DNA of 64,000 nucleotides from an uncultured Ilyobacter sp. (GCF_963668085.1 NZ_OY764058.1:1-64000); one strand, 5' to 3'; positions 40,540-50,049 are shown, counted from the first letter of the stretch. Notes: generated by a model not told the origin, from the sequence alone. Numbers and translations are program-made.

Positions 40540-41886
40540 TTGTCGTACTATACGAAAAAATATTTTAAAAATTTAATCAAGATGGCACAAGATAATAATT
40601 TTATTGAGCCTGAATATTATGATAAGTACAATGTAAAAAAAGGTTTGAGAAATAAAAATGGAACAGGGGTTCTTGTTGGACTTACTAAAATTGGTGATGT
40701 AAGAGGATATGATGTTGTTGATGGAATTAAGGTTCCAAAGGACGGTGCCTTATATTATAGAGGAATAGAGATAAAAGATTTTGTAAAAGGATTTCAAGAA
40801 GAAAATAGGATGGGCTTTGAAGAATGTATTTTTCTGCTTCTTTTTGGAAAACTTCCGTCAAAATTTGAGCTAGAAGAATTTAATTTATTACTTGACGAAT
40901 TACGATTTCTTCCAGATGGATTTACAGAAAACTTCTTGTTAAAACTTCCAAGTAAAAATATTATGAACTTACTTCAAAGAAGTGTACTTTTTTTATATTC
41001 CATGGATGATAGTGCCGATGACCTAGATGTTGAAAATTTGGTTAGACAAAGTCTCGAACTGATTGCAAAAATCCCTACTATTATGGCCTATGGATATCAT
41101 GCTACAGAGCATTATTTCAATGGAAAAAGTCTATTTATACATCCACCTAAAAGAGGTCTTAGTACAGCTGAAAATATTTTATATATGAGTAGATATAATA
41201 GTAAATATACAAAAACTGAAGCAGAAGTTTTAGATCTTTGCCTAGTCCTTCATGCTGAACATGGTGGAGGAAACAATTCCGCCTTTGCTACCCACGTTGT
41301 TTCGTCTAGTGGTACTGACACTTATTCCGCTATTTCAACAGCCATAGGTTCTCTTAAAGGTCCAAAACACGGGGGAGCAAATTCAAAAGTTAAACTTATG
41401 ATGAGTAACATCAAGGACAATATTGTAAATTATGAGGATAAAACCGAACTCAAAAATTATCTAATAAAAATATTAAGTAAAAAGGCTTTTGATAGAGAGG
41501 GATTGATATATGGTATGGGACACGCTATTTATACGCTTTCTGATCCCAGGGCAGTACTTTTAAAAGAAAAGGCTTATGAACTTGCCAAAGAAAAAAACAA
41601 TATCAAAGAATTCCAGCTTTATAATGATGTAGAATCTCTTACTAAAGAAATTTTTGAGAATTCAAAAGGTAAACTTATGAGTGCCAATGTTGACTTATAC
41701 TCTGGATTTATTTATGATATGTTGAACATTCCAGACAATCTTTACACTCCTATTTTTGCAGCTGCTCGTTCTGCAGGATGGTCGGCACATCGAATTGAAC
41801 AAATTTTAAGTGATAAAAAAATTATAAGGCCTGCTTATCAGCATGTTTTAGGTGATAATGATTACACACCATTAAATAAGAGATAA
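40540..41886 (+). CDS. gltA: Citrate synthase
   Basis: The 448-residue enzyme condenses oxaloacetate and acetyl-CoA. It has HAEHGGGNNSAFATHVV with the first catalytic histidine (near 240), GSLKGPKHGGANSKV (second histidine, near 275) and GHAIYTLSDPRA (near 326) leading to the catalytic aspartate. It is of the long, TIGR01798-unlike form found in Clostridia and Fusobacteria. The start is TTG 40540, six bases after a run of eight G that acts as ribosome site. A good promoter lies at 40394 and a terminator at 41919. No aconitase or IDH is adjacent, so it may serve glutamate synthesis. Confidence 0.93.
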   Translation: MSYYTKKYFKNLIKMAQDNNFIEPEYYDKYNVKKGLRNKNGTGVLVGLTKIGDVRGYDVVDGIKVPKDGALYYRGIEIKDFVKGFQEENRMGFEECIFLLLFGKLPSKFELEEFNLLLDELRFLPDGFTENFLLKLPSKNIMNLLQRSVLFLYSMDDSADDLDVENLVRQSLELIAKIPTIMAYGYHATEHYFNGKSLFIHPPKRGLSTAENILYMSRYNSKYTKTEAEVLDLCLVLHAEHGGGNNSAFATHVVSSSGTDTYSAISTAIGSLKGPKHGGANSKVKLMMSNIKDNIVNYEDKTELKNYLIKILSKKAFDREGLIYGMGHAIYTLSDPRAVLLKEKAYELAKEKNNIKEFQLYNDVESLTKEIFENSKGKLMSANVDLYSGFIYDMLNIPDNLYTPIFAAARSAGWSAHRIEQILSDKKIIRPAYQHVLGDNDYTPLNKR

Positions 41887-41918
41887 TCTAAAAAAGAGTT
41901 ATAGATTTATTAAACTGT

Positions 41919-41968
41919 AACCATGAAGCTGGACACTTGAAAAATAGTGTCTGTTTCATGGTTTTTTT
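41919..41968 (+). terminator. gltA terminator
   Basis: AACCATGAA/TTCATGGTT outer stem with GGACACT/AGTGTC inner stem and a seven-T tail. Confidence 0.8.
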
Positions 41969-42032
41969 GATACAATTTTTAAAAATAATTTAGAAGAGAA
42001 GATATGTCTAAAAAATTGTTTCTTATAACGAG

Positions 42033-42205
42033 GTGAAATCACTATCTAAGAATAAATATGTAGATAAAGTTTATAATAAATTTATCACATATAGTTTTGA
42101 ATTTAAAAATAAGTTCCTCAAAGTGGATAATCAAGGAAGACTGTCGCTTATAGTTTTTGAGGAAGCTGGTCTCAAGGTTGAGACTTTAGGAATGAACATG
42201 TGTAT
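42033..42205 (+). pseudogene. Possible IS3-type orfA fragment (HTH)
   Basis: About 57 residues resembling the N-terminus of an IS3-family orfA helix-turn-helix protein (FITYSFEFKNKF, then VFEEAGLKVETLGMN). The reading frame then changes character and stops near 42230, just where the IS30 remnant begins. I think it was cut by that insertion. Weak evidence. Confidence 0.35.
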
Positions 42206-42303
42206 TATCAAAATAGGTATACCAGTTTAAAATAAAAAAAATCCCTTCATAGAAAATCCTGTATAATGTAATCACCACAACAACATTTACAAAGGATTTT
42301 TCA

Positions 42304-43018
42304 ATGAAGAAGTACAAACATCTTACAAAACTTGAAAATGATAAACGGCTACCAGATAAAGTTATTAATAAAGCTAAATTAGAAGGACTATCTGATTTTT
42401 CAACATCAACATTATACAGAGCTATTAATGGCGGTCTTGTAAACATTTCTATTGAGAAAGTTCTTAAGTTTAAAGGTAAAACAAAAGGCAAAAATACTAA
42501 TGACGTCAGAGGACAAATTCTTAATAGAATTTTTATAAAAGAAAGGTCTAAAGAAGCTAATCAAAGAGAGAAAATTGGTCATTGGGAAGGGGATTTGGTA
42601 ATAAGTAAAGGAAGAAAAGTCGGTCTTTTAACTCTTGTTGATATACACAATCATTATCCTATTGTTGAAAAAGTAAGTGATAAAAGCCCTTTTTCTATTT
42701 TGCAGGCACTTAAACGTGCGCTAGAAGGTCTTCCTAAAGAATAATTAAAAACAATTACCGTAGATAATGGAAAAGAATTTTCAGGATTCAAAGGAATTAG
42801 GCATAAAAGTATATTTTTGTAATCCATATTCTCCATGGGAAAAAGGTAGTAACGAAAATTTTATCGGTATATTACAGCAGTATTTTCCAAAGAAAACAGA
42901 CTTTAATAAAGTATCTGACCAAGAATTGGAAAGAGTCCTGAAAAAATTTAAAAATAGGCCAAGAAAAATATTAGTTTATTTCAAAGTTACAGATATTTTT
43001 TGGAAAAAAGTGAAGTGA
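42304..43018 (+). pseudogene. Decayed IS30-family transposase
   Basis: The start MKKYKHLTK fits the usual IS30 N-terminus, but the following HTH region is deleted and the frame resumes at ENDKRLPDKVINKAK. The DDE core is recognisable: WEGDLV (first Asp), a stop at 42742, then ITVDNGKEFS (second Asp) and SPWEKGSNENF (Glu). A short deletion and frame change lie near 42780, and the C-terminus is degenerate (RPRKILVYF for RPRK-LGY). Terminal inverted repeats could not be found. The element cannot encode an active transposase. Confidence 0.8.
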
Positions 43019-43113
43019 TGCTTTTGACATGACGCACCACCTTTCTTTCTAAGAGTATCAGTATTTAATTAAAATAAATTATAATATTATAAAAAATTTT
43101 TCAGATTATATAG

Positions 43114-43401
43114 TTAAAAATTAATTATCTCTGCAGTTACTTCATACCAAGGGCCCTCTTCATCCTCTCCTATCTCTATATAAAAAGTTATCTGAGTATC
43201 TTCTAATGTAAAGCCTGCATATGAATTATTTTCATCATCATGAAAATAGGCTATCTTTTTCAATTTAAAATTTAATATTTTTTCCGCAATTTCCGGCCGT
43301 TGATTGATCAATTCATATAGATCTTCTTTTATATCAAATCCAAGCTCTTGAATTTTCTCTGAAATAACGTCTAATCTACGATCTAGTTTCTCTCTATCCA
43401 T
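43114..43401 (-). CDS. Hypothetical protein (95 aa)
   Basis: I do not recognise this family. A small acidic protein: a helical N-terminal half (MDREKLDRRLDVISEKIQEL) and a beta-rich C-terminal half (YAGFTLEDTQITFYIEIG, then PWYEVTAEI). No signal peptide, cysteines or membrane segment. GAGGTG precedes ATG 43401. It stands alone between the IS remnant and a 535-bp gap. Confidence 0.6.
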   Translation of the reverse strand: MDREKLDRRLDVISEKIQELGFDIKEDLYELINQRPEIAEKILNFKLKKIAYFHDDENNSYAGFTLEDTQITFYIEIGEDEEGPWYEVTAEIINF

Positions 43402-43844
43402 AATTCACCTCATAATTTATATATCAGATATTTTTAAATTTAAAATATTCTATCACACCTATACGATAAATAACAATGTATTTTATTATATGCATTTCTG
43501 TCTGCAAAACTTAAATAAATTAGCTAAAAAATTAAACAATTTATTTAGCTAATTTAAATTGCTTATTTGTACTATATGAAGATATTTGCATAATAATAAT
43601 TCATTATTTCCCTCTTAAAAAAAGGTCAACGGATATTTTTTTCTATTCAGAATATAACCAAAAGTTCAGGAATTTTTTTTAAGCCAAATTGGTATATTTC
43701 TCTTATTGTATTTGTACTCTTCTATTTTCATATCATCATCAAGATATTGTATTTAATAGTTATTATTCCTCTTAAAGCTTTGTAACTTATTCTCTAACAA
43801 GTGAGTTATATTTTCATTTTTATAAATCCTAAGACTTGAAATCT
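43402..43844. other. Gene-free AT-rich gap
   Basis: No gene is visible. One inverted repeat, AAATTAGCTAAA (43517-43528) with its complement at 43544-43555, is the only structure. The minus strand around 43660-43740 has a short broken coding-like stretch (MKIEEYKYNK) that may be a gene remnant. Confidence 0.4.
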
Positions 43845-43870
43845 AAAAAACCTCCTGATATTAACAGGAG
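43845..43870 (-). terminator. Terminator downstream of the 67-aa gene
   Basis: On the minus strand CTCCTG-TTAATAT-CAGGAG followed by GTTTTTT. Confidence 0.75.
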
Positions 43871-43918
43871 ATCCTTTGTATTTAAAATTTAATTTTTTAA
43901 GTTTCATTTAATGAATAA

Positions 43919-43935
43919 AGTGTCGCGGCGACACT
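43919..43935. repeat. GC-rich 17-bp palindrome, copy 2 (possible parS)
   Basis: AGTGTCGCGGCGACACT, identical to 37610-37626. It sits directly beyond the stop codon of the 67-aa gene and before that gene's terminator, so it is not a promoter operator for it. Confidence 0.6.
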
Positions 43936-43936
43936 T

Positions 43937-44140
43937 TTATTTAACAAAAAAATAATAAAAAGTGAATATAAGATAAACAATCAAAATTATTCTAATAAAA
44001 TAATCTTTCTTACCTTTGTGTTTGTTTATCGTTTTTATAAAGAATAAGGCAAATTTAATCTTTTTGATTTCAAAAGGTATTTTATCAATAGACTTATTTA
44101 TTAACAAATCAATTTCATTATTATTCAAGTTTCCATTCAT
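43937..44140 (-). CDS. Small membrane protein (67 aa)
   Basis: Not recognised. The first 30 residues are polar and Asn/Ile-rich; the last 20 form a membrane helix (RIILIVYLIFTFYYFFV), so it is a tail-anchored type. AAGGAG precedes ATG 44140 with a long spacing. It lies 56 bp after the 294-aa gene and may be cotranscribed, near the replication origin. Confidence 0.5.
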   Translation of the reverse strand: MNGNLNNNEIDLLINKSIDKIPFEIKKIKFALFFIKTINKHKGKKDYFIRIILIVYLIFTFYYFFVK

Positions 44141-44196
44141 TTTAAAGTATTTCTCCTTTTTTTAATAATACTTTTAAAATATACTATTAAAAAATG

Positions 44197-45081
44197 CTAA
44201 GCTTTATCTTTGGCCTTTTTTAGGTTTTTTACAAGAATCCACATAAAACATTCAATATCAATATAATCTCTTGGATTTAAAATTGCAATATTTTTTTTAG
44301 AAATTTCTGCAAATTTTAAAAATTTAAAATAAGTATTCCAGTTAGGTGTCATATTATAGCTGATATCAAAGGAAAAAATTTCTGCCGATTTTTTTGATAT
44401 TTTAGGTTTAAGAAATAAGTATTTATCTGGACTTAGCATATTCATGAAATAAGTTATAATTGTCCATTTATTGCAATTAATTGATTCTAAACAATCCTTA
44501 AAATCGATAAATCGTTCTTCCTCTGTTCTATTATTGGTATAAAATAAGTTATACATAGTTTGTATAAATCTTTCCTGATTTTCAGCTTTACTTATTGCTT
44601 TTCTAAAATTAGTTTTTTCAATACTGTGGATATTCTTGCTAGCTGAAATAAGTTTTTTTGAAACTTCAGCTATTTCTGAATAATTCTTGTTTTCCAAGCT
44701 TTTAAATAATTTTTCTTCCGACAAATTCATTTTAAATTCATTTATCAAATTTTCTTTATATTTTCTTTCATTTTCAATATAATCGTTATCATAAAACCCT
44801 TTTGGGTATACGGTTAGAAAAATCTGTATAAGATCCTCTACTGGAAAACTTTCTTTGACACTTACTTTTTTTACTTTTTTATTATTTAATGTACATAGGA
44901 GTTTATCTTCCTTATATTTAGTTATTTCACCTTCATCCAAAATTTCTTCTAGTATTGCTATTTTGCTATTTAAGAGTTTAACTCCAGCATTAATAAAGTC
45001 AATTGTAATCTTATAACCATTTGTTTCTATTATTTCTCCAATTCCCCACTCCTGTTTTTTTATGTGTTTGACAAATTTCAA
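44197..45081 (-). CDS. Unknown protein with DUF3553/CarD-like N-terminus (294 aa)
   Basis: The first 45 residues (VKHIKKQEWGIGEIIETNGYKITIDFINAGVKLL) form a small SH3/Tudor-like beta module as in DUF3553 and CarD/UvrD-tail domains, which bind RNA polymerase or DNA. The remaining 250 residues are helical and unrecognised (for example YFMNMLSPDKYLFLKP). The gene is divergent from rep and borders the iteron array. A role in replication or its control is possible but only from position. ATG 45081 follows GGGGGGAG. Confidence 0.65.
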   Translation of the reverse strand: MKFVKHIKKQEWGIGEIIETNGYKITIDFINAGVKLLNSKIAILEEILDEGEITKYKEDKLLCTLNNKKVKKVSVKESFPVEDLIQIFLTVYPKGFYDNDYIENERKYKENLINEFKMNLSEEKLFKSLENKNYSEIAEVSKKLISASKNIHSIEKTNFRKAISKAENQERFIQTMYNLFYTNNRTEEERFIDFKDCLESINCNKWTIITYFMNMLSPDKYLFLKPKISKKSAEIFSFDISYNMTPNWNTYFKFLKFAEISKKNIAILNPRDYIDIECFMWILVKNLKKAKDKA

Positions 45082-45197
45082 AGTATTTCTCCCCCCTTAC
45101 TTTTCCACTTATAATATTACCCTATAAGTTATTAAAATCAAAATTAGAATTTCTTAATGATAAAAATAAAACTGAACAAAACCCATATGTATGTGAT

Positions 45198-45223
45198 ATG
45201 TATTATGTAATATGTATTATGTA
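45198..45223 (+). repeat. Tandem 14-bp AT-rich repeat
   Basis: ATGTATTATGTA occurs twice with a 14-bp period at the left end of the origin region. It could be part of an unwinding element. Confidence 0.4.
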
Positions 45224-45300
45224 GTGAATCATTCTATAATAAAGATATATTCTAAACACACCATAAAATAAGGTCTACAGATGAGTTATGTGTATTAAAT

Positions 45301-46676
45301 TATAATTTGAAAAGGATTATATGTTGAGGCCTGTAATATCAAGGATTTAAAAAGTATGAGATATGAAGGATGGTAATTCAACCTAATAAAATATAATGTT
45401 TAATAAAATCTGTATAGATATAATAATTATAAAGTATAAGGGATGAGAACAGTTAACGTAGAAATAACAATGAATAGTATAGATATAATATAACAAGGAT
45501 GATAAAATAAGCTAGATATTTCGATACGCGACACTTTTAACTATTATAATATAACAAGGATGATAGGTTTTGAAATAATATTTTTTTATAAAAGATAAAG
45601 GATTACAAACTAGTCCAAGAAATTCAAGCATTTTAACTAAAGTAATTTAAATATAGAAAGAATTTAAAATATAATTAATAAGTGATGTTAATCTAAGTCA
45701 GAAATAATAACAAATTTTGATTATAAAGAACAAAGGATGATAATCTTTAATAATTTTTGTTTACAATTTAATTATGTTCTATTTATTCTAACAACTTATA
45801 TGAAAAATTAAAATAAATTGTTGGAAGAGATAAAATCCCTTGTTTATAGGGGAACTAGGGAGAATTTAAAATATTATTATTAAATTAAAAAAAATAAAAA
45901 GAGATAATTAAATATTAATTTAAATAAGTTTAAATTGGATAGACAGTATATTTTTCATAGGTTAATAAATAAGTGATTATAAAATAGCTATTGAATTTAC
46001 AGCTTTCAGTCAGTAAAAGGACAAAAGAAAGATAATATAATATATAAAGGATAATAAAAATGACAGAAATCCTTACTATATAATAAATAAGTGATAATAA
46101 AAAAACTTTGTTTTACTTGGTCAAGGATATCATCCCTAGTTTATTATAATAAAAATGACCAGATTATAACTAATAAAGGATATTAAAGTAGAGCTGTAAA
46201 ATAAAGAGTTTATTAGTAAATATTTGATAAATTAAAATATAATTTAAAAGGGATGACAAGAAAAATTGAAATAAATACTATTATATAGGAAAAATCCATA
46301 AAGAGAGACAGTCCAATCTCCTATTAATAATCTTTATTACTATGACACATATAATAAAAAATAAATTTGGAGCCCTATTATAAACATATGCAATTAATTA
46401 ATTTATTTATTTATTGTTAAGACAAAAAAAGATAACTAAAATATTCTTGCAGATAGTTTTTTACCACCCCCTTTTGTTAACTATATTTAAAAGTCAAATT
46501 TCATAAAGTTATGGGCATTTTTTGATTATAATTTATTCATGATGATATAAATTATTCAATTATTATTTGACAGGGATGACAAAAAAAGCTTGATTTTATT
46601 AATATTCTTGATTTTTATTAAAAAGATGTTATAATTTAGAAAGGATGATAATATTATAACTTTTCTGGGATGATAA
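45301..46676 (+). repeat. Iteron array: replication origin of the replicon
   Basis: I find 18 copies of a 22-bp unit: TATAAT (or one-base variants), exactly six free bases, then (A/G)(G/T)GATGATAA or close variants. Starts are 45301, 45355, 45428, 45484, 45545, 45587, 45670, 45722, 45961, 46036, 46079, 46127 (minus), 46165, 46238, 46527, 46561, 46630 and 46655. Twenty-two bp is two helical turns, usual for Rep-binding iterons. The stretch 46260-46526 without iterons is very AT-rich (AATTAATTAATTTATTTATT near 46391) and is the likely unwinding element. No good DnaA box was seen. Confidence 0.85.
46608..46635 (+). promoter_or_regulatory. rep promoter inside iterons
   Basis: TTGATT (46608-46613), 16 bp, TATAAT (46630-46635). 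The -10 box is the first hexamer of the iteron at 46630, and another iteron (46655) covers the leader, so Rep binding should repress its own gene. Confidence 0.65.
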
Positions 46677-46690
46677 ACAAGGGGGATATA

Positions 46691-48409
46691 GTGTCGAATA
46701 AAAACCAGGAAGCTTTAACTGAGATTTTAAAAATTGGAAATGTAAAGGACTTTAGTGTTAATATAAAAGCTTCAAAACCGAAAAAAATTCCTACCAAGAC
46801 TGTTTCTCTTTATCTTGAAGACATGGAAATCAGGGACACGATAAATCAGCCTTTTTTATTCATTATATTACCTTTTTTTACATCAAAAAGGCAAAGAAAT
46901 GTGAACCTTGTTTACGAAATAGCCAATGCAGGGATAAAATTTGGAGCCTCTCTAAGTACTGATAACTTTGAGGGAATAAAAAATCAGCAACCTTCGGATT
47001 TTGAGAAAAATGTTTTTTATTTTGTATTATATAAATTTCAAGAACTTCTCATGAATTCTGATAAAAATGATGATGGGAAAATTAATAGTATAGCCTTTAA
47101 TATAGAGGAAGTAATAGATTATTTAGGACTTAAGTTTTCTATGAAATATTACCGAAAAATGGAGGAGACTCTTTACAATCTTCAAGCAACAACATATAAA
47201 ATTGTAATCAGAAATAGAAAAAAAGCCGGTAATATCATAAGAGAAGTATACAAGGAGCCTTTGAATTTGATTAAGTATGAAAAATTCAAGGAAAGAAATA
47301 CAGAAACCAATAAGATGAAGGTTTATTATAAGGTCAGACTGGATGACAGGATAATAGAGGAACTTAAAAGAAAACACTATTCAATATTTGACCGACACCT
47401 TTTAAATGACCTTAGAAAGGCTGACAGAGCTTCTGAGAAGATATATCAGTATATAAGTATGAAAAGATTCTCCGATGATATAGGAGACCAGAGAATAGAA
47501 ACTCTTGCAACTATAATTCCTCTCACACTTACAAGTAGAATAAAAAAACAATTAAAAAGCGGCGAGTACAAAGAATATGAAGTAAGTAAAATAAAACAGG
47601 GATTGAGACGGATAAAAAAATCATTTGATATTTTAGTTTCAAAGGGATATCTTTTAAATTATCACGTCGAAGAATTAAAAGACATAAAAAGCTATAGATT
47701 TATATATAGCTTTAACCCTGAGAAAGATAACAACTGCCATATATCTAGCCTAGTTGAAAATAAAAAACCAAAGACAATAGCAAATAAAGTAACGCAGAAT
47801 AATGATAAACTAGAAGTAAATGCCTTTTCAGATAAAGTGCAAGAAGAGATTAAAAAAGCAAAACGTAATATTTTTGTATCTAAGTCTTGGAATAAAAGAG
47901 TAGACAACAAAATAATTAAGCTTTATAAAGAAGAAGGAGAAGAATACGTAATAAATATTTTAAAAATACTATACTCTAATCTTAACACTGAAATAACCAA
48001 GACTTTGGTTTCTTATATAAATGGTATTATAAAAAATCTTAAGAATAAAAATATGGAATTATTCAGTGAAAAAACCGAAATTCCTGAGATAATCGAAAGC
48101 GCTTCTAAAAAACCTAGAACTAATAGGTCATTAATAAAAAATACAAATAGTATAGAAGATGCTGAGATCATAGAGGTTCAAAGAGATAAAAAAGAAGTTT
48201 TATCAGAAGATCCTATTACAAAATTATTATTAGAATTATATGACAAAATGAGTGATGAAGAAAAACAAGAGATTAAAGAGAAGGCAATAAAAAAATATTT
48301 ACAAACAACTAATAGTAAGACTTTTAGCAATATTCATGAAAAAATCTTTAAAACAATGGAAAGAGTGTATGTATCACAAATACTAAAAGAAGAAAAAGGA
48401 TTTGCTTGA
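46691..48409 (+). CDS. Replication initiator protein (RepA/Rep_3-like)
   Basis: 572 residues from GTG 46691, which has AAGGGGG six bases upstream; an earlier ATG (46670) lies inside the last iteron. Residues about 30-340 look like the double winged-helix core of plasmid initiators: FLFIILPFFTSKRQRNVN, then KYYRKMEETLYNLQATTYKI and a second unit with LKRKHYSIFDRHLLNDLRKADRASEKIYQYI and YEVSKIKQGLRRIKKSFDILVSKGYLLNY. The last 200 residues are a charged, mostly helical extension not common in small Rep proteins. It would bind the upstream 22-bp iterons and open the origin. Family assignment rests on pattern plus context. Confidence 0.82.
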   Translation: MSNKNQEALTEILKIGNVKDFSVNIKASKPKKIPTKTVSLYLEDMEIRDTINQPFLFIILPFFTSKRQRNVNLVYEIANAGIKFGASLSTDNFEGIKNQQPSDFEKNVFYFVLYKFQELLMNSDKNDDGKINSIAFNIEEVIDYLGLKFSMKYYRKMEETLYNLQATTYKIVIRNRKKAGNIIREVYKEPLNLIKYEKFKERNTETNKMKVYYKVRLDDRIIEELKRKHYSIFDRHLLNDLRKADRASEKIYQYISMKRFSDDIGDQRIETLATIIPLTLTSRIKKQLKSGEYKEYEVSKIKQGLRRIKKSFDILVSKGYLLNYHVEELKDIKSYRFIYSFNPEKDNNCHISSLVENKKPKTIANKVTQNNDKLEVNAFSDKVQEEIKKAKRNIFVSKSWNKRVDNKIIKLYKEEGEEYVINILKILYSNLNTEITKTLVSYINGIIKNLKNKNMELFSEKTEIPEIIESASKKPRTNRSLIKNTNSIEDAEIIEVQRDKKEVLSEDPITKLLLELYDKMSDEEKQEIKEKAIKKYLQTTNSKTFSNIHEKIFKTMERVYVSQILKEEKGFA

Positions 48410-48410
48410 T

Positions 48411-48444
48411 ACAAAAAGCTGTTCTGTCTAGAGCAGCTTTTTGT
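48411..48444 (+). terminator. rep terminator
   Basis: ACAAAAAGCTG/CAGCTTTTTGT perfect stem with T-rich 3' arm. Confidence 0.8.
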
Positions 48445-48465
48445 GTTGTTAATCATTAAATATTT

Positions 48466-48487
48466 TATAATACATAAGTGATGATAA
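48466..48487 (+). repeat. Dispersed iteron downstream of rep
   Basis: TATAAT, six bases, GTGATGATAA. First of three units in the 298-bp gap between rep and lrgA. Confidence 0.7.
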
Positions 48488-48546
48488 AAATTAAATTAAT
48501 CTGACTTAACTTAGAAGGTTATAAAATTTCAAATAAATAAATATAA

Positions 48547-48568
48547 TTGTAATCCCTGATAAATTATA
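48547..48568 (-). repeat. Dispersed iteron (minus)
   Basis: On the minus strand: TATAAT, six bases, GGGATTACAA. Confidence 0.6.
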
Positions 48569-48618
48569 AAACTCTGGAATAAAAAATGATATGAGACTAT
48601 TATATTAAATGATAAATT

Positions 48619-48640
48619 TTATCATCCCAGGTAAATTATA
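48619..48640 (-). repeat. Dispersed iteron (minus)
   Basis: On the minus strand: TATAAT, six bases, GGGATGATAA; a perfect consensus unit 68 bp before lrgA. Confidence 0.75.
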
Positions 48641-48707
48641 ATGAGATATGTATACTTAGGTTCAATATTTTAGACACCTATGCTATAATCTCTAAGGGAG
48701 GAATAAA

Positions 48708-49049
48708 ATGATTATACAATTTTTACTTATATTCGGGATTACTTATCTTGGGGAGTTAATAAGCACACTACTTAATTTACAAATTCCAGGAACAATACTA
48801 GGAATGTTACTTATGTTTTTTCTTTTAAGTACAGGAATAATAAAAGTAAAACAGATAGAAAAAGCTGCAAATATTTTACTTATAAACATGGCTATATTTT
48901 TTCTTCCTCCTGGAATAAAGCTTATAGACTCTCTTGATAACTTAAAAGGTAGCTGGTTAAAATTAATAATAATAGCGGTAACAACAACACTGTTAACAAT
49001 GGTTGTAACAGGTAAAGTTGTAGATTTTTTTATAAGGAGGAAAAAATGA
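48708..49049 (+). CDS. lrgA: CidA/LrgA family holin-like protein
   Basis: 113 residues with four membrane helices and the family motif LNLQIPGTILGMLLMFFLL (near residues 24-42). Together with LrgB it was named an antiholin system; related pairs move pyruvate or glycolate or affect cell lysis. The stop overlaps the lrgB start by 4 bp (ATGA), so translation is coupled. GGGAGG precedes ATG 48708. Confidence 0.88.
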   Translation: MIIQFLLIFGITYLGELISTLLNLQIPGTILGMLLMFFLLSTGIIKVKQIEKAANILLINMAIFFLPPGIKLIDSLDNLKGSWLKLIIIAVTTTLLTMVVTGKVVDFFIRRKK

Positions 49050-49741
49050 AGGAATCTATTTTATATAATCCTTTATTTGGAATAATTTTAAGTCTTACAT
49101 CTTATGAAATAGGAAAAAAAATTTATACTAAATGGAGATACCCGGTATTCAATCCACTTATGATAGCAATTACATTGACAATTTTTGTTCTATTAAAATT
49201 TAATATATCTTATGCAGCATATTCTAGGGGTGGAGACATAATAATGTTTTTTTTAGGACCTGCGACTGTTGTTTTAGGGGTTTCTTTGTATAAAAATAGT
49301 AGAAGGTTGAAGGAATATTTTTTACCAATATTAGCAGGAGTTACGGCAGGTTCATTTACAGCCATAGTATCTGTGATAATTTTGGGAAAAGCATTCGGTC
49401 TAAAAAAAGAATTGATAATATCGATGATACCAAAATCAATAACAACCCCAATAGGAATAGAGCTTTCAAAAAGCTTAGGAGGAAATCCTTCCATAACAGT
49501 TATTGGAATAATGATTACAGGAATGACAGGAGCCATATCTTCGCCATTTATCTGCAAATTTTTTAAAATTAAAAATAAGGTATCAAGAGGAATAGGAATA
49601 GGAACTGCAAGTCATGCAGTAGGGACCTCTAAGGCAATAGAAATGGGAGAAGTAGAGGGTGCAATGAGTGGTCTTGCCATTGGAATGGCGGGATTAGTGA
49701 CTATTTTTTTAGTACCAATTTTGACAAGATTTTTGATTTGA
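49046..49741 (+). CDS. lrgB: LrgB family membrane protein
   Basis: 231 residues, about seven membrane segments, with the LrgB motifs PKSITTPIGIELSKSLGG (near 131-148) and GIGTASHAVGTSKAIEMGEVEGAMSGLAIGMAG near the C-terminus. Partner of LrgA in the membrane. Ends before a 46-bp palindromic terminator. Confidence 0.9.
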   Translation: MKESILYNPLFGIILSLTSYEIGKKIYTKWRYPVFNPLMIAITLTIFVLLKFNISYAAYSRGGDIIMFFLGPATVVLGVSLYKNSRRLKEYFLPILAGVTAGSFTAIVSVIILGKAFGLKKELIISMIPKSITTPIGIELSKSLGGNPSITVIGIMITGMTGAISSPFICKFFKIKNKVSRGIGIGTASHAVGTSKAIEMGEVEGAMSGLAIGMAGLVTIFLVPILTRFLI

Positions 49742-49752
49742 GACAACTAGTC

Positions 49753-49798
49753 AAAATCACAATAAAAAGGCTCATATGAGCCTTTTTATTGTGATTTT
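49753..49798. terminator. 46-bp perfect palindrome, shared terminator
   Basis: Centred at 49775/49776 (CTCAT/ATGAG) with A- and T-rich ends, between convergent lrgB and the STAS-like gene, whose last four codons it contains. Confidence 0.88.
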
Positions 49799-50049
49799 TC
49801 CTTTACAATTTTTGCAAGCATCTCTTTTATACCAACATCAACATTTCTAAAAGTAATTTTGAATTGCAGGGCTTCAAAGGTATAAGAATCCAAAAGTTTT
49901 CCTATACTTTCTTCTAAAAAATTATAATTAAGAGATTCTAATGAATAAAAATCTAAAATAATATTTTTTTTCTTTTTTAAATTCTCGGAAATTTTATTGA
50001 AAAGTACCCCAGGGTCGTGCTCTATAAAATTTATAATTTTAATAGTCAT
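49786..50049 (-). CDS. STAS-like DUF4325 protein (87 aa)
   Basis: A small alpha/beta protein: IILDFYSLESLNYNFLEESIGKLL (residues 30-53), then ALQFKITFRNVDVGIKEMLAKIV, matching the DUF4325/STAS-like pattern. Such domains often pair with histidine-kinase-like ATPases, but none is adjacent here. Possibly a regulatory protein-protein domain. GAGGTG precedes ATG 50049. Confidence 0.7.
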   Translation of the reverse strand: MTIKIINFIEHDPGVLFNKISENLKKKKNIILDFYSLESLNYNFLEESIGKLLDSYTFEALQFKITFRNVDVGIKEMLAKIVKEKSQ

